From positions 2,790,001-2,854,000 of the forward strand of contig NZ_CP126095.1 of the NCBI RefSeq assembly GCF_030123105.1: a stretch of 64,000 nucleotides of DNA. Direction: 5' to 3'. Below the pieces are notes generated by a model. The model was not told the origin of the DNA and did not search any database. It saw only the letters and a program-made list of their open reading frames with translations. The translations under genes were made by a program, and so were the position numbers. The stretch is from Paenibacillus sp. G2S3 (GTDB lineage: Bacteria > Bacillota > Bacilli > Paenibacillales > Paenibacillaceae). This document shows, in pieces, positions 45,445 to 54,582 of the stretch (its first letter is position 1; every line of letters starts with the position of its first letter).

Positions 45445-45897
45445 ATGTATTCGATATTAGTTATTTTGCTTGTGCTCGTGTTGACTGTTGCCGGATTCTT
45501 GGCCTACCAGAACAGCAAATTGGTATCTAATCAGAAAAAATTAGGAACTTTATCACGTAATCCTGCACTAATGTATTCTATCTTTGACCAATCTTGCGCT
45601 GCTAGTGTGGAAGATCCAGACGTAATTCCTTTAATGCAATACACTGTTTTTGTGGAGTCCGGCGGGCAAGTTCTTGTGAATAAGCCTTTAGCAATCATTA
45701 ATCTATGTAGAGTTAGCGCGGGTAGAGGAGATTTAGTTCTGGCAGATGTCGAACGTAGTGTACTAGAGCACATTAAATTGATATCCCCCTCGGATGCATT
45801 CATTGAGCATAAGGCTTACTTACATAGGGCTGCTAACCACGCTGAAAAAGAGATGATCCTAAATTTAGAGGATGTAGTGAAATTACAATATACATAA
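45445..45897 (+). CDS. Small membrane-anchored protein of unknown function, 150 aa
   Basis: One N-terminal membrane helix (ILVILLVLVLTVAGFLAYQ) is followed by a soluble part of about 125 residues. That part includes MQYTVFVESGGQVLVNK and VERSVLEHIKLISPSDAF. I do not recognise the family. The ATG at 45445 follows GGGTGGGA; an in-frame ATG at 45418 is less well placed. A GNAT gene follows. The palindrome upstream may control it. Confidence 0.7.
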   Translation: MYSILVILLVLVLTVAGFLAYQNSKLVSNQKKLGTLSRNPALMYSIFDQSCAASVEDPDVIPLMQYTVFVESGGQVLVNKPLAIINLCRVSAGRGDLVLADVERSVLEHIKLISPSDAFIEHKAYLHRAANHAEKEMILNLEDVVKLQYT

Positions 45898-45975
45898 GGC
45901 AGAATGAAGAATATTGATTTTTTGGGCTGCAAGAAGGATAATACGAAATTGGATACAAGAAAAGAGGGAAAGTTT

Positions 45976-46485
45976 GTGTCACCCGTAACGGAAGTGAATT
46001 TTGAAGTAGTTGATCCAGAGAACACTGATTTAAGAGAGCTTATTACGTTTCTGGATGAGGAACTGAAGATACGTTATCCGCATGAGACGATCTATGTCGT
46101 AGATTTTGAGGACCCCAAAGTAAAAGAAATGACTTTCGTTGTAGCCTACTTAAACGGAAAACCTGTGGGTTGCGGTGGGCTTCGTCCACTGGATTATATC
46201 GGAATAGAGATTGCAACGATGGAGTTGAAGCGCTTTTATGTAGATTCTAGTTATCGTAAAATGGGCATAGCAACAAATATGCTGTTATTCCTTGAAGCAC
46301 AAGCAATAGCAGCAGGGTTTAAGGAGATCCGATTGGAGACCGGCATTAAGCAGCCAGAAGCGATTGCGCTTTACGTCAAGCATGGCTACCAACCGATTGA
46401 TTTGTTTGGACCCTATTTAGGTGATCCGGATAGTCTCTGTTACGGCAAAATCTTGGATGTCGATGCTCTACCGGAATCCTTCTGA
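45976..46485 (+). CDS. GNAT family N-acetyltransferase
   Basis: This protein of about 169 aa has the GNAT fold. VAYLNGKPVGCGGLRPL leads to the acetyl-CoA motif LKRFYVDSSYRKMGIATNMLLFLEAQA, and RLETGIKQPEAIALYVKHGYQP marks the C-terminal strands. I chose GTG at 45976 behind AGAGGG; an in-frame ATG at 45904 would add 24 residues. The substrate is unknown. Confidence 0.82.
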   Translation: MSPVTEVNFEVVDPENTDLRELITFLDEELKIRYPHETIYVVDFEDPKVKEMTFVVAYLNGKPVGCGGLRPLDYIGIEIATMELKRFYVDSSYRKMGIATNMLLFLEAQAIAAGFKEIRLETGIKQPEAIALYVKHGYQPIDLFGPYLGDPDSLCYGKILDVDALPESF

Positions 46486-46543
46486 TAATAGTGATTTCAA
46501 GTTTACTATAAATCTTTATAACGGATAACATGGAGGTATTATA

Positions 46544-47230
46544 ATGAGTATCAATGTTAAACAATTAGCAGCAGAAAAAGCAGTGGAATACGTTGAAGAT
46601 GGGATGAAGCTTGGCCTGGGTACGGGATCAACTGCCTACTGGGCAATCCGTAAGCTTGGTGAACGCGTCAGTGAAGGCTTGAAAATTACCGCAGTAGCTA
46701 CTTCACGCGCTTCCGAGGAGCAAGCACGAGAGCTAGGGATTCCACTGGTAGCTTTTGGTGATATTGATAGTCTGGACCTGACCATTGACGGAGCGGACGA
46801 GCTAGACAGCAGTCTGCAACTAATTAAAGGCGGCGGCGGCGCTTTGCTTCGTGAGAAGATTGTAGCTAGTAATAGTACTCGAATGATTGTGATTGCTGAT
46901 GAAGGTAAAGTAGTAGATACGCTAGGCAAATTCCCGTTGCCGGTGGAAATCGTTCCTTTCGCGTGGGAATGGACTGTGGCAGAGCTTGCCAAACTGGGTT
47001 GCCAGCCTGAATTGCGCCGGAGCGGAGAAGAGTTGTATAAGACGGATAATGGCAATTACATTGCAGACTGCCGATTTGAAGCGATAGAAGCTGCACCGAA
47101 GCTTGCGCTGACCATTCAAAGCATCCCGGGTGTTGTAGATCATGGCCTATTTATTGGAATTGCAGCGATGGCAATCGTAGGTAAACATGATGGAAGTATC
47201 GAAATTATTGAAGCTCAATCTAAGAATTGA
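46544..47230 (+). CDS. rpiA: Ribose-5-phosphate isomerase A
   Basis: This 228-aa enzyme converts ribose 5-phosphate to ribulose 5-phosphate. Motifs are GLGTGSTAYW, LTIDGADELD (catalytic Asp) and KGGGGALLREKIVA (phosphate loop and base Glu/Lys). Length is normal for RpiA. TGGAGG precedes the ATG. Its stop overlaps the start of the VanZ-like gene, so the two may be translated together. With transaldolase nearby it serves the non-oxidative pentose phosphate pathway. Confidence 0.95.
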   Translation: MSINVKQLAAEKAVEYVEDGMKLGLGTGSTAYWAIRKLGERVSEGLKITAVATSRASEEQARELGIPLVAFGDIDSLDLTIDGADELDSSLQLIKGGGGALLREKIVASNSTRMIVIADEGKVVDTLGKFPLPVEIVPFAWEWTVAELAKLGCQPELRRSGEELYKTDNGNYIADCRFEAIEAAPKLALTIQSIPGVVDHGLFIGIAAMAIVGKHDGSIEIIEAQSKN

Positions 47231-47706
47231 TTAACCGCAGACTTAAAGAAACTAACCGTTCATGGCCGCTAAAAGGATTGACACGAGTAGTGCTAACTCT
47301 GTATAGTGCTACTGTTATCTATTGGATGTTTATCGGATTTGGACGTGAAGTACATACCGGAGGTCCTCTTCAGTATAATTTGGTTCCATTTCGTACGGTG
47401 TCACTTTATTTCAACTTGGATAACGGGTTATCGCTGATCAATCGGCTAGTAAATCTGCTAGGAAATGTTGTAGTTTTTATTCCATTTGGTTTTCTTTCGC
47501 CATTAGTAAAGACACGTCCGATTTCTTGGCCTAGGATCTCGCTATATGCTGTCCCTTGCATACTGCTTTTGGAATGCTTGCAAATGCTGCTGCATGTGGG
47601 AAGCTTTGATATTGATGATTTACTATTGAACATGCTGGGTGTGTGGACAGGCTACGGATTGTTTCGAGTGATTAGCTTTAGAAGGAACAAAGAAGGAGAA
47701 ATGTGA
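47227..47706 (+). CDS. VanZ family membrane protein
   Basis: This 159-aa protein has about four membrane helices. The VanZ features are QYNLVPFRTVSLYF and LLGNVVVFIPFGFLSPLV, and then a DIDDLLLNMLGVWTGYGLF tail. Some VanZ proteins add low-level teicoplanin resistance; most are uncharacterised. The TTG at 47227 overlaps the rpiA stop and has no good RBS, so the exact start is uncertain. A GNAT gene follows 3 bases later. Confidence 0.85.
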   Translation: MINRRLKETNRSWPLKGLTRVVLTLYSATVIYWMFIGFGREVHTGGPLQYNLVPFRTVSLYFNLDNGLSLINRLVNLLGNVVVFIPFGFLSPLVKTRPISWPRISLYAVPCILLLECLQMLLHVGSFDIDDLLLNMLGVWTGYGLFRVISFRRNKEGEM

Positions 47707-47709
47707 AGA

Positions 47710-48150
47710 ATGTTGATTGATCTTAAACCCCTCATTGGTACACCAGAGGTGAATGAGCTGTTGACCTATGCGGTCATAGATGATCCTAATGCCCTACAGC
47801 AGACTTCGTCTGAGTATAGCGAACAAGCCGGGCTTAAGTTATATGGCTGGGAAGAGGAAGAATTACTGCTTGGTCTTGTGGGCTTTGAAGAGACAGAAGA
47901 TGGCTCTTTGGATATTCGCCATATTGCTGTATTGCCAGAGAACAGAGGAAAAGGTTATGCACGGGGGATGATTCTGGAGCTGCTTACTACGCGTCAGCCG
48001 CGCTATCTGGTAGCTGAAACCGAGGATGAGATCGCTGCAGACTTCTACCGTAGTCTTGGGTTCATGGTGTACAGCCTCGGCGAGAATGCAGCAGGTATTG
48101 AAACGCTGAGATGTGTCTATGAAGTAGAAGAGATTGAGGATGAGGAATAA
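47710..48150 (+). CDS. GNAT family N-acetyltransferase
   Basis: This 146-aa protein contains the GNAT acetyl-CoA motif in IRHIAVLPENRGKGYARGMILELL, and VAETEDEIAADFYRSLGFMVYSL near the C-terminus. The N-terminal half is less conserved. GAAGGAGAAA precedes the start. It is coupled to the VanZ-like gene and followed by a terminator. The substrate is not predictable. Confidence 0.85.
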   Translation: MLIDLKPLIGTPEVNELLTYAVIDDPNALQQTSSEYSEQAGLKLYGWEEEELLLGLVGFEETEDGSLDIRHIAVLPENRGKGYARGMILELLTTRQPRYLVAETEDEIAADFYRSLGFMVYSLGENAAGIETLRCVYEVEEIEDEE

Positions 48151-48175
48151 ACCGTTTTTAGAAGACATACAATGG

Positions 48176-48207
48176 CAGGTCGAGATGAAATCTCGGCCTG
48201 TTTTTTT
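48176..48207 (+). terminator. Terminator after the GNAT gene
   Basis: CAGGtCGAGAT / ATCTCGgCCTG with a 3-base loop and seven T. Confidence 0.85.
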
Positions 48208-48245
48208 GTTGGGTACACCTTCAATTATTCCTCAGAATTGTAATG

Positions 48246-48274
48246 TTGACTTTTGAAATAAATGGGATTATAGT
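48246..48274 (+). promoter_or_regulatory. Promoter of the MarR-MMPL operon with inverted repeat
   Basis: TTGACT (48246-48251) and TATAGT (48269-48274) are 17 bases apart. Just after the -10, TAGTTTGA and TCGAACTA form an imperfect inverted repeat (about 48271-48306). This is a likely site for MarR autoregulation. Confidence 0.6.
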
Positions 48275-48325
48275 TTGATAATGAAACTGTTCTACAGTCG
48301 AACTATATTTTGGAGGTAGGAAGCG

Positions 48326-48781
48326 TTGGAAGATGAGGTTCAGCATTGGATAAACCGCTATATGGATGCCTATATGATGGTGACAAGACAAGTAGCCGCA
48401 AGAATTAAAGATAGTATTGCTGCAGATACAACGAATGATCAGTATCAAATTCTGCGTCTGATTAATGCTCAGGAACAATGTACGTCTACATATCTAGCAG
48501 AAACTTTTTGCGTGGGTAAAAGCTCCATTACAGCGATAATCAACAGACTGGTGCAAGCGGGCATTATCGAGCGAACTCGTGACGAGAATGATCGTCGTCA
48601 GGTGTATTTATCGATGTCAGAGCATGGCAAAAGAGTATTTGAAGCAGCTGAATCGCAAGTACATGAAGTAGTGGCCCCGTATTTGTTTCATTTTGAAAAG
48701 AAGGATATTGAGACATTCATCATGATGTTTGAGAAGCTGGCGAGTCTAATTCAGAATGATAATGGAGGGAAGAGCCAATGA
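48326..48781 (+). CDS. MarR family transcriptional regulator
   Basis: This 151-aa winged-helix regulator has CTSTYLAETFCVGKSSITAIINRLVQAG as the helix-turn-helix and RTRDENDRRQVYLSMSEHG as the wing. The start is TTG with GGAGG upstream. It overlaps the MMPL gene by 4 bases and probably represses it from the promoter inverted repeat. A ligand of the pump would then release it. That circuit is inferred from the arrangement. Confidence 0.9.
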   Translation: MEDEVQHWINRYMDAYMMVTRQVAARIKDSIAADTTNDQYQILRLINAQEQCTSTYLAETFCVGKSSITAIINRLVQAGIIERTRDENDRRQVYLSMSEHGKRVFEAAESQVHEVVAPYLFHFEKKDIETFIMMFEKLASLIQNDNGGKSQ

Positions 48782-51700
48782 AGACGATTCTAAAAGCAAG
48801 ATGGGCGGTCATCGCAATCTGGCTCGCTGTAGCGGTGGTGCTAGTGATGACGGCCCCATCGTTCTCTGATCTTGTCCGTGAGAAGGGGCAGGTTACCGTT
48901 CCAGAGGGATACCCTTCATCAAGAGCAGCAGAAATCATGAAGGAAGCGGCAAGTGACAAGGGAGGCGAATCACTCCATCAAGTAGCCCTTGTGTTCAATA
49001 ACCCGAAGGGAATCGGAGCGGAAGAAACAGCAAGTATTCAACAAGGCGTTGAGAAGCTGGCTGCGAATAAGGAAGCTCTGCAGTTAGATTCTATTACCGA
49101 TCCTTTTTCACAAAGCGAGCTTAAAGATACGCTGATTGCCAAAGATGGCAAGACCATTATGGTGGCGTTGTCCGTAAAAGGTGAAGGGGAGGCTGTTACT
49201 GCCCTACCAGATAAAGTGGATGAGATGCTCTCGGGTGTTAAAGCAGATCATTATTTGACCAGTGAAGGCTTGATTACAGAGGATATGATCGCAAGCTCAG
49301 AAGCAGGGCTAAAGAAGTCGGAGTATATTACAGTTGTCTTTATTTTACTTATTCTATTCGTCGTGTTTCGCTCGTTCGTAGCGCCTTTTGTACCGCTGCT
49401 GACCGTAGGTATCAGCTATATTGTATCCCAATCTGTTGTGGCTTTTTTGGTGGATCGTTATGATTTTCCTTTATCAACGTTTACTCAAATCTTTATGGTT
49501 GCGGTCATGTTCGGGATCGGTACAGATTATTGTATTCTGCTGATCAGTCGCTTTAAAGAAGAATTGATGACCGCAGAAGATACCAAAAGTGCTATTATTG
49601 CAACTTATCGAAAAGCCGGAGGAACGGTGTTCTATTCGGGCTTAGCGGTGTTCGTAGGTTTTGTAGCGATTGGTTTATCGAAATTTATCCTTTATCGTTC
49701 AGCAGTAGCTGTTGCAGTTGGTATTGCAGTTATGCTATTGGCACTTGTGACGATTGTCCCATTCTTTATGGCTGTTCTAGGCAAAAAGCTATTCTGGCCC
49801 TCCCGTGGCAAGCTGGAGCATAGTGAGAGCCGTATTTGGGGCTGGGCAGGTTCCTTTTCTTTAAAAAGACCGTGGGCCGCTCTTCTAATCGTTGCAGTAA
49901 TCGTATCCCCATTCCTAGTCACCTATAGCGGTAAGCTGTCCTTTAACAGCTTGGAGGAAATTGGTTCGGAATATGCTTCGGTAAAAGGTTTTAATATTAT
50001 TTCGGAGAGCTTCGGACCAGGTGAATCGATGCCTGGAAAGATCGTAATCAAGAATGATGATCGTATGGACAATTCAGAATATTTGGGACTTGCAGAGAAA
50101 ATTAGCCGCGAGCTGGAAAAAGTGGATAGCGTAAAATCTGTTCGGAGCATGTCACGTCCAACAGGTGAGCTGATTAGTGATTTCTTGATTCCGAATCAGG
50201 TGGGTACACTCTCTGATGGATTGGATCAGAGTAACGAAGGACTGACCAAGATTCAGACCGGTCTGTCTGAAGCAAGTAAACAGCTTAGTGATAATGCTCC
50301 TAAACTTACAGAGGCTGTTGCAGGGAGTGCTAAGCTGACAGAGGGCACAGCTGATCTCAAAGACGGAATCGTTGCTTTAGGCGCTGGTCTGACCCAAATT
50401 GAGAGCGGGATTAAGAGTGGCTCAGCGGGTGCAGGAGAGATCAAAGCCGGTCTTCAGCAGGCAGCAACAAGCGCTAAACAGCTAGCAGATGCTAATGTGA
50501 AGCTACTTGAGGGCTATAAAAAAATCGGAGGCGGCTTAACCCAGCTGGATGAAGGACTCGGGCAGCTTCCGAAGCAGCTACAAGGTGTAGCAGAGGCATT
50601 AAAAGGACTGGACGGTTCCTTTACTGGCCTAGAGAGCAGTTATCCGGAAATTGTTCAGGATGTAAATTATTTGACGATCAAAGGTACAGTAGCACAAAGT
50701 GGTACAGGTACAGCACAGCTAGCAGCAGGTATTGGTCAAGTTTCAGAACAGCTTAAAGGTGCAGCTACTGGCTTAAATGAGGCGAATGCCGGTTATGCCA
50801 AAGCTGCGGCTGGGCAAACTGCTCTCGCGCAAGGTTTAGCTAAGCTTGTAGCTGGAATCGGTCAACTGCAAGCTGGACTTGATCAGGCGGCAGCCGGTCA
50901 AGGGCAGATCGTAGATAAGATTCCATCTATCACAAGTGGTCTTGATCAATTGCAAGGCGGACAGAAGCAGCTCGCGGATGGCTTTGGTGAATTGACAGGG
51001 CAGATTGGAGCCTTGACCACTGGACTAAGCGATAGTGCTGATGGATTGAAGCAAATAACAAACGGTCTGGGCTCGGCACAAGAATACCTGAATCAGATTC
51101 AAGCGGCTAAGGATGAAGAGCTGAGCGGATTCTTCGTACCAGCTGAGGCACTTAATGCTGAAGGTATGAAGCAGGTTTTTGATACGTACTTGTCTGATGA
51201 CCGTAAGGTGATGACTTTGGACGTGGTATTCACCGAGAATCCTTATAGTTCAGAGGCTATAGACAGTGTGGGTGATATTCAAGCAGCAGTAGATCGTGCG
51301 GTTAAAGGTACGAAGCTTGAAAATGCTGAAACAGCCATTAGCGGGGTTACAAGCAGCCAACGCGACTTGCGGAACATTTCGAATGAAGACTATACGCGTA
51401 CTGTAATCTTGATGCTAAGCGGTATTTTCATCATATTAGTGTTGCTGCTTCGTTCAATCGTAATGCCGATTTACCTTATTATTTCACTTTTGATCACTTA
51501 CTTTTCAGCGTTGGGCGTTACAGAGGCTATATTCGTTAACCTTCTGCACTTTGAAGGAATTACCTGGACGACGCCATTCTTTAGTTTTGTTATGCTGATT
51601 GCACTAGGTGTGGATTATAGCATTTTCTTAATGGCCCGATTTAACGAAAATAAAACTTGGGATGTAAAAGAAGCGATTCTACACGCTATGCGCAATATGG

Positions 51701-51939
51701 GTACAGTTATCCTTTCAGCTGTAGTTATTTTAGGTGGCACCTTCGCTTCGATGTATCCTTCAGGGGTATTGTCGATGATGCAGATTGCTACAGTGGTACT
51801 CGTAGGATTAGCCTTGTATGCATTAATATTCCTACCGTTCTTTGTCCCTGTTATGGTACGGATTTTCGGTCGTGGGAATTGGTGGCCATTTTCAGTTAAA
51901 CAGAGCGGGGAAGCTAACAAACAGGATTTAAATATGTAA
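48778..51939 (+). CDS. MMPL/RND family transporter with YhgE-like repeat domain
   Basis: This 1053-aa exporter of the MMPL family has two sets of about six membrane helices (about 185-370 and 870-1040). Signature segments include FMVAVMFGIGTDYCILLISRF and ALGVDYSIFLMARF. Between them, about residues 480-780 form a repetitive helical region with L-x-x-G-L-x-x-L/A patterns, like the YhgE/Pip-type ectodomains. The start overlaps the MarR stop. It probably exports lipids or hydrophobic drugs, but the substrate is not known. Confidence 0.9.
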   Translation: MKTILKARWAVIAIWLAVAVVLVMTAPSFSDLVREKGQVTVPEGYPSSRAAEIMKEAASDKGGESLHQVALVFNNPKGIGAEETASIQQGVEKLAANKEALQLDSITDPFSQSELKDTLIAKDGKTIMVALSVKGEGEAVTALPDKVDEMLSGVKADHYLTSEGLITEDMIASSEAGLKKSEYITVVFILLILFVVFRSFVAPFVPLLTVGISYIVSQSVVAFLVDRYDFPLSTFTQIFMVAVMFGIGTDYCILLISRFKEELMTAEDTKSAIIATYRKAGGTVFYSGLAVFVGFVAIGLSKFILYRSAVAVAVGIAVMLLALVTIVPFFMAVLGKKLFWPSRGKLEHSESRIWGWAGSFSLKRPWAALLIVAVIVSPFLVTYSGKLSFNSLEEIGSEYASVKGFNIISESFGPGESMPGKIVIKNDDRMDNSEYLGLAEKISRELEKVDSVKSVRSMSRPTGELISDFLIPNQVGTLSDGLDQSNEGLTKIQTGLSEASKQLSDNAPKLTEAVAGSAKLTEGTADLKDGIVALGAGLTQIESGIKSGSAGAGEIKAGLQQAATSAKQLADANVKLLEGYKKIGGGLTQLDEGLGQLPKQLQGVAEALKGLDGSFTGLESSYPEIVQDVNYLTIKGTVAQSGTGTAQLAAGIGQVSEQLKGAATGLNEANAGYAKAAAGQTALAQGLAKLVAGIGQLQAGLDQAAAGQGQIVDKIPSITSGLDQLQGGQKQLADGFGELTGQIGALTTGLSDSADGLKQITNGLGSAQEYLNQIQAAKDEELSGFFVPAEALNAEGMKQVFDTYLSDDRKVMTLDVVFTENPYSSEAIDSVGDIQAAVDRAVKGTKLENAETAISGVTSSQRDLRNISNEDYTRTVILMLSGIFIILVLLLRSIVMPIYLIISLLITYFSALGVTEAIFVNLLHFEGITWTTPFFSFVMLIALGVDYSIFLMARFNENKTWDVKEAILHAMRNMGTVILSAVVILGGTFASMYPSGVLSMMQIATVVLVGLALYALIFLPFFVPVMVRIFGRGNWWPFSVKQSGEANKQDLNM

Positions 51940-51991
51940 ATGGGACTAAACTCCATTTATGAATCAGAAGTCATAATAAGTAGTTTTTTTG

Positions 51992-52030
51992 CAGCCAGCC
52001 ACCGATAAATTTATCGGTGACTGGCTTTTT
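51992..52030 (+). terminator. Terminator of the MarR-MMPL operon
   Basis: AGCCAgcCACCGATAAA / TTTATCGGTGaCTGGCT with a T-tract. The rest of the gap to 52221 shows no gene. Confidence 0.85.
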
Positions 52031-52220
52031 GTTGAGTAGAATGAATCGCTTTGATAGGAGATTATTAGCGGGAGAAGTGCGGACCCGTTCAATGGTCATA
52101 GGTCTTTTATCTATTGTCGTCTGGTTCTTTAGGTTATTGTTATTATGTTTTCGGAAAATTATAATAACTCTGGATTCGTTTTCAAAGTCTCCAAACTACA
52201 ACTAGAAAGCGAGATGATGA

Positions 52221-53624
52221 ATGATGAAAGTAAACATGAAGAACAGGAGTATCGCAAAGAAGGTTGCTCCATTTGTTATTACAGCGGGGGTTATTGCTGG
52301 AGTAGGACTTATCGATACCGATAAAGCATTAGGACACGGTTATGTATCCGAACCAGCAAGTCGTGCGAAGCTTGGTGCAGCGAATAATGTGGGTTCTGTT
52401 CAATATGAGCCACAGAGTCTAGAGGCACCAAAGGGCTTCCCATTGGCGGGTCCTGCGGACGGGAAGATTGCATCTGCGGGTGGCATGTTCGGAGGAATTC
52501 TGGATCAGCAATCAAGTGATCGCTGGATCAAGCACGATATGGTTGGCGGAGTAAATGACATCACTTGGTATCTTACAGCACAACATAGAACAACAAAATG
52601 GCATTACTATATTACGAAAAAAGATTGGAACCCTAATGCGCCAATTAAACGTTCCGATTTAGAGCTTATTGGAACATTTGAGAATGGCGGTAAACAGCCC
52701 GAGCGTTCTGTGACACATAAAGTAAATGTCCCAACTGACCGAAGTGGATATCATGTTATTTTGGCCGTGTGGGATATTGATGATACGGCGAATGCCTTCT
52801 ACCAAGTGATTGATGTGAATCTAAAGAACGGTGATTCAGGAACTGGGGTACAACCGGACACGGAGAAGCCGTCAACTGTAACGGGGTTACACACGATGAG
52901 TGTGGAATCAAGCAATGTAGATCTTATGTGGAGTGCTGCGACAGATAACGTAGGCGTAGATCATTACATGATTTACCGCGGGGATAGCGTCGGTATAGCG
53001 AAACAAATCGGAACATCCTCAACAACTAGCTTTAAAGACATGACTGTAGAACCAGATAAAATTTATACATATTATATTGTTGCGGTGGATCGTGCAGGGA
53101 ACACGTCAGGCTCAAGTAATATTATTGTTGTTAGCACACCAACACAGGAAGTGGTTATACCTCCAGTGGAAACACCAGATACTGTGAAGCCTTCGATGGT
53201 TGAGGGGCTGCATACCATGTCAGTGAAGCATAATAGTGTTAATCTGATGTGGAACACCGCCCAAGATAATGTAGGTGTTGATCATTATATTGTGTATCGA
53301 GATGGTGTTGAATTGACCCAAACCAATGGAACTTCCTTTACGGATTTAACGGTGCAAGCTTCCACTACGTACAATTATCATGTGAGAGCTGTAGATGCTG
53401 CGGGTAATGTTTCAGATAAGAGCTCTACGTATACAGTCACAACTCTTATGAAACCCGTATTACCAGATGTAGCAGCTTGGAATGCAACCGGGTTGTACAT
53501 TGTAGGAACAAAAGTTGAATACAAGGGTAACCTTTATGAAGCTCGATTGACATTTAGAAGCTATGGTGATAACAACTGGAATCCTGAGTCGGCATTATCA
53601 CTTTGGAAATTAGTAACGAACTAA
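52221..53624 (+). CDS. Lytic polysaccharide monooxygenase (AA10) with two FnIII and CBM5/12 domains
   Basis: This 467-aa secreted protein has a signal peptide of about 38 residues. The AA10 copper domain starts with the mature His39 in GHGYVSEPASRAKLG, and the second His of the histidine brace is in TAQHRTTKWHYY (His122). VWDIDDTANAFYQVIDV closes the domain. Two FnIII domains of nearly the same sequence follow (about 212-310 and 318-412; LHTMSV, DNVGVDHY), and a C-terminal CBM5/12 chitin-binding module (YKGNLYEARL, DNNWNPESA). It cleaves crystalline chitin or cellulose oxidatively. Confidence 0.92.
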   Translation: MMKVNMKNRSIAKKVAPFVITAGVIAGVGLIDTDKALGHGYVSEPASRAKLGAANNVGSVQYEPQSLEAPKGFPLAGPADGKIASAGGMFGGILDQQSSDRWIKHDMVGGVNDITWYLTAQHRTTKWHYYITKKDWNPNAPIKRSDLELIGTFENGGKQPERSVTHKVNVPTDRSGYHVILAVWDIDDTANAFYQVIDVNLKNGDSGTGVQPDTEKPSTVTGLHTMSVESSNVDLMWSAATDNVGVDHYMIYRGDSVGIAKQIGTSSTTSFKDMTVEPDKIYTYYIVAVDRAGNTSGSSNIIVVSTPTQEVVIPPVETPDTVKPSMVEGLHTMSVKHNSVNLMWNTAQDNVGVDHYIVYRDGVELTQTNGTSFTDLTVQASTTYNYHVRAVDAAGNVSDKSSTYTVTTLMKPVLPDVAAWNATGLYIVGTKVEYKGNLYEARLTFRSYGDNNWNPESALSLWKLVTN

Positions 53625-53652
53625 TAATATCGTTCACCCCCAATTTATTAAA

Positions 53653-53699
53653 AAAAAACGGAGATCATTTCTGATAATAAGAAATGATCTCCGTTTTTT
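53653..53699. terminator. Terminator between LPMO and TPR genes
   Basis: AAAAAACGGAGATCATTTCT and its exact complement around GATAATA, 20-bp stem, between convergent genes. Confidence 0.9.
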
Positions 53700-53718
53700 G
53701 GTTAAGGAGTCGTCAGAC

Positions 53719-54390
53719 TTATTTCATCTTGGCGAAAAAGCTGCGCAACGCCCAACCGCGCTCCTGACGTTTTTTATATTTAGGCAGTGAACGATAAACA
53801 GTGGTGGATTCATCGAAAGCTCGTTTCGCATCCTCTGATCTACCAAGCGCTTTATACATGGAGCCAGCTAGATAGTACGCCTCAGAAGAAGAAGACTGGA
53901 TTTCTTGATACTGAGTAACGTAATGTAATGCTTTATCATGATTCGTATGGCGGAAGGTTTCCGCTAACCATAGGTAAGGCTGTCCATATTGAGCTTTACG
54001 GTTGATCTCCAGACCACGAAGCATTTGTGCTTCGCCTTCCTCCAAAGCGCCTAACTTAAGATTCACATGTCCGAGTTCTACCCAATATTCGGCAGATTGT
54101 TCATAACGGTCCTCGATTTGGAGTAGGAGATCCTTCGCTTCCCTGTATTTTTTACGTTCTGCCAAACTCCGCGCTAAATCAAATTTGGATGAAACATCAT
54201 TAGGATTTAAAGAAATGGTTGTACGCAGCTTGGAAATTTGACGCATTCTTTTGAAGGGCTTTGTAATGCTGGGGAAGATGCCCACATATCGCCGATCCAA
54301 GAAATACAAGATAAGAAGCAGGATGAATATAGCCAGAAAAGGGTTGCCCACTAATCTGAAGAGCAGTAAAACACCTATAAATTTAAGCAT
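53719..54390 (-). CDS. Tetratricopeptide repeat membrane protein
   Basis: This 223-aa protein has one N-terminal hydrophobic region (FIGVLLLFRLVGNPFLAIFILLLILYF), then TPR-type helical repeats. These include NPNDVSSKFDLARSLAERKKYREAKDLL, AEYWVELGHVNLKLGALEEGEAQM and SEAYYLAGSMYKALGRSEDAKRAF. TPRs mediate protein contacts; the partner is not known. GGAGGGAA precedes the ATG. It is convergent with the LPMO gene. Confidence 0.87.
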   Translation of the reverse strand: MLKFIGVLLLFRLVGNPFLAIFILLLILYFLDRRYVGIFPSITKPFKRMRQISKLRTTISLNPNDVSSKFDLARSLAERKKYREAKDLLLQIEDRYEQSAEYWVELGHVNLKLGALEEGEAQMLRGLEINRKAQYGQPYLWLAETFRHTNHDKALHYVTQYQEIQSSSSEAYYLAGSMYKALGRSEDAKRAFDESTTVYRSLPKYKKRQERGWALRSFFAKMK

Positions 54391-54582
54391 AACTTCCCTC
54401 CATAATCATTTGGTTCCGGTATTGCGATTGAAAAGAGTAGATCTAAGGCAGCGTAATTATAACATAATTCAAAGCAATCTGAATCCCGGGATTTAAAAAT
54501 AATACAACTTTAAGCCGCTTAATAGCGTCTTAGTGTAAGATGAATAATAATTACAATAATATCATAAGAAGGGAAAAACAAG

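Noticed and set aside
45904..45975. ATG 45904 as the start of the GNAT gene
   Set aside because: It has only a weak RBS, while GTG 45976 follows AGAGGG and starts at the GNAT fold. It remains possible.
50230..51110. Repetitive DNA that could be taken for a repeat array
   Set aside because: It is coding sequence for the L/G-periodic ectodomain of the MMPL protein, with no identical DNA units or spacers.
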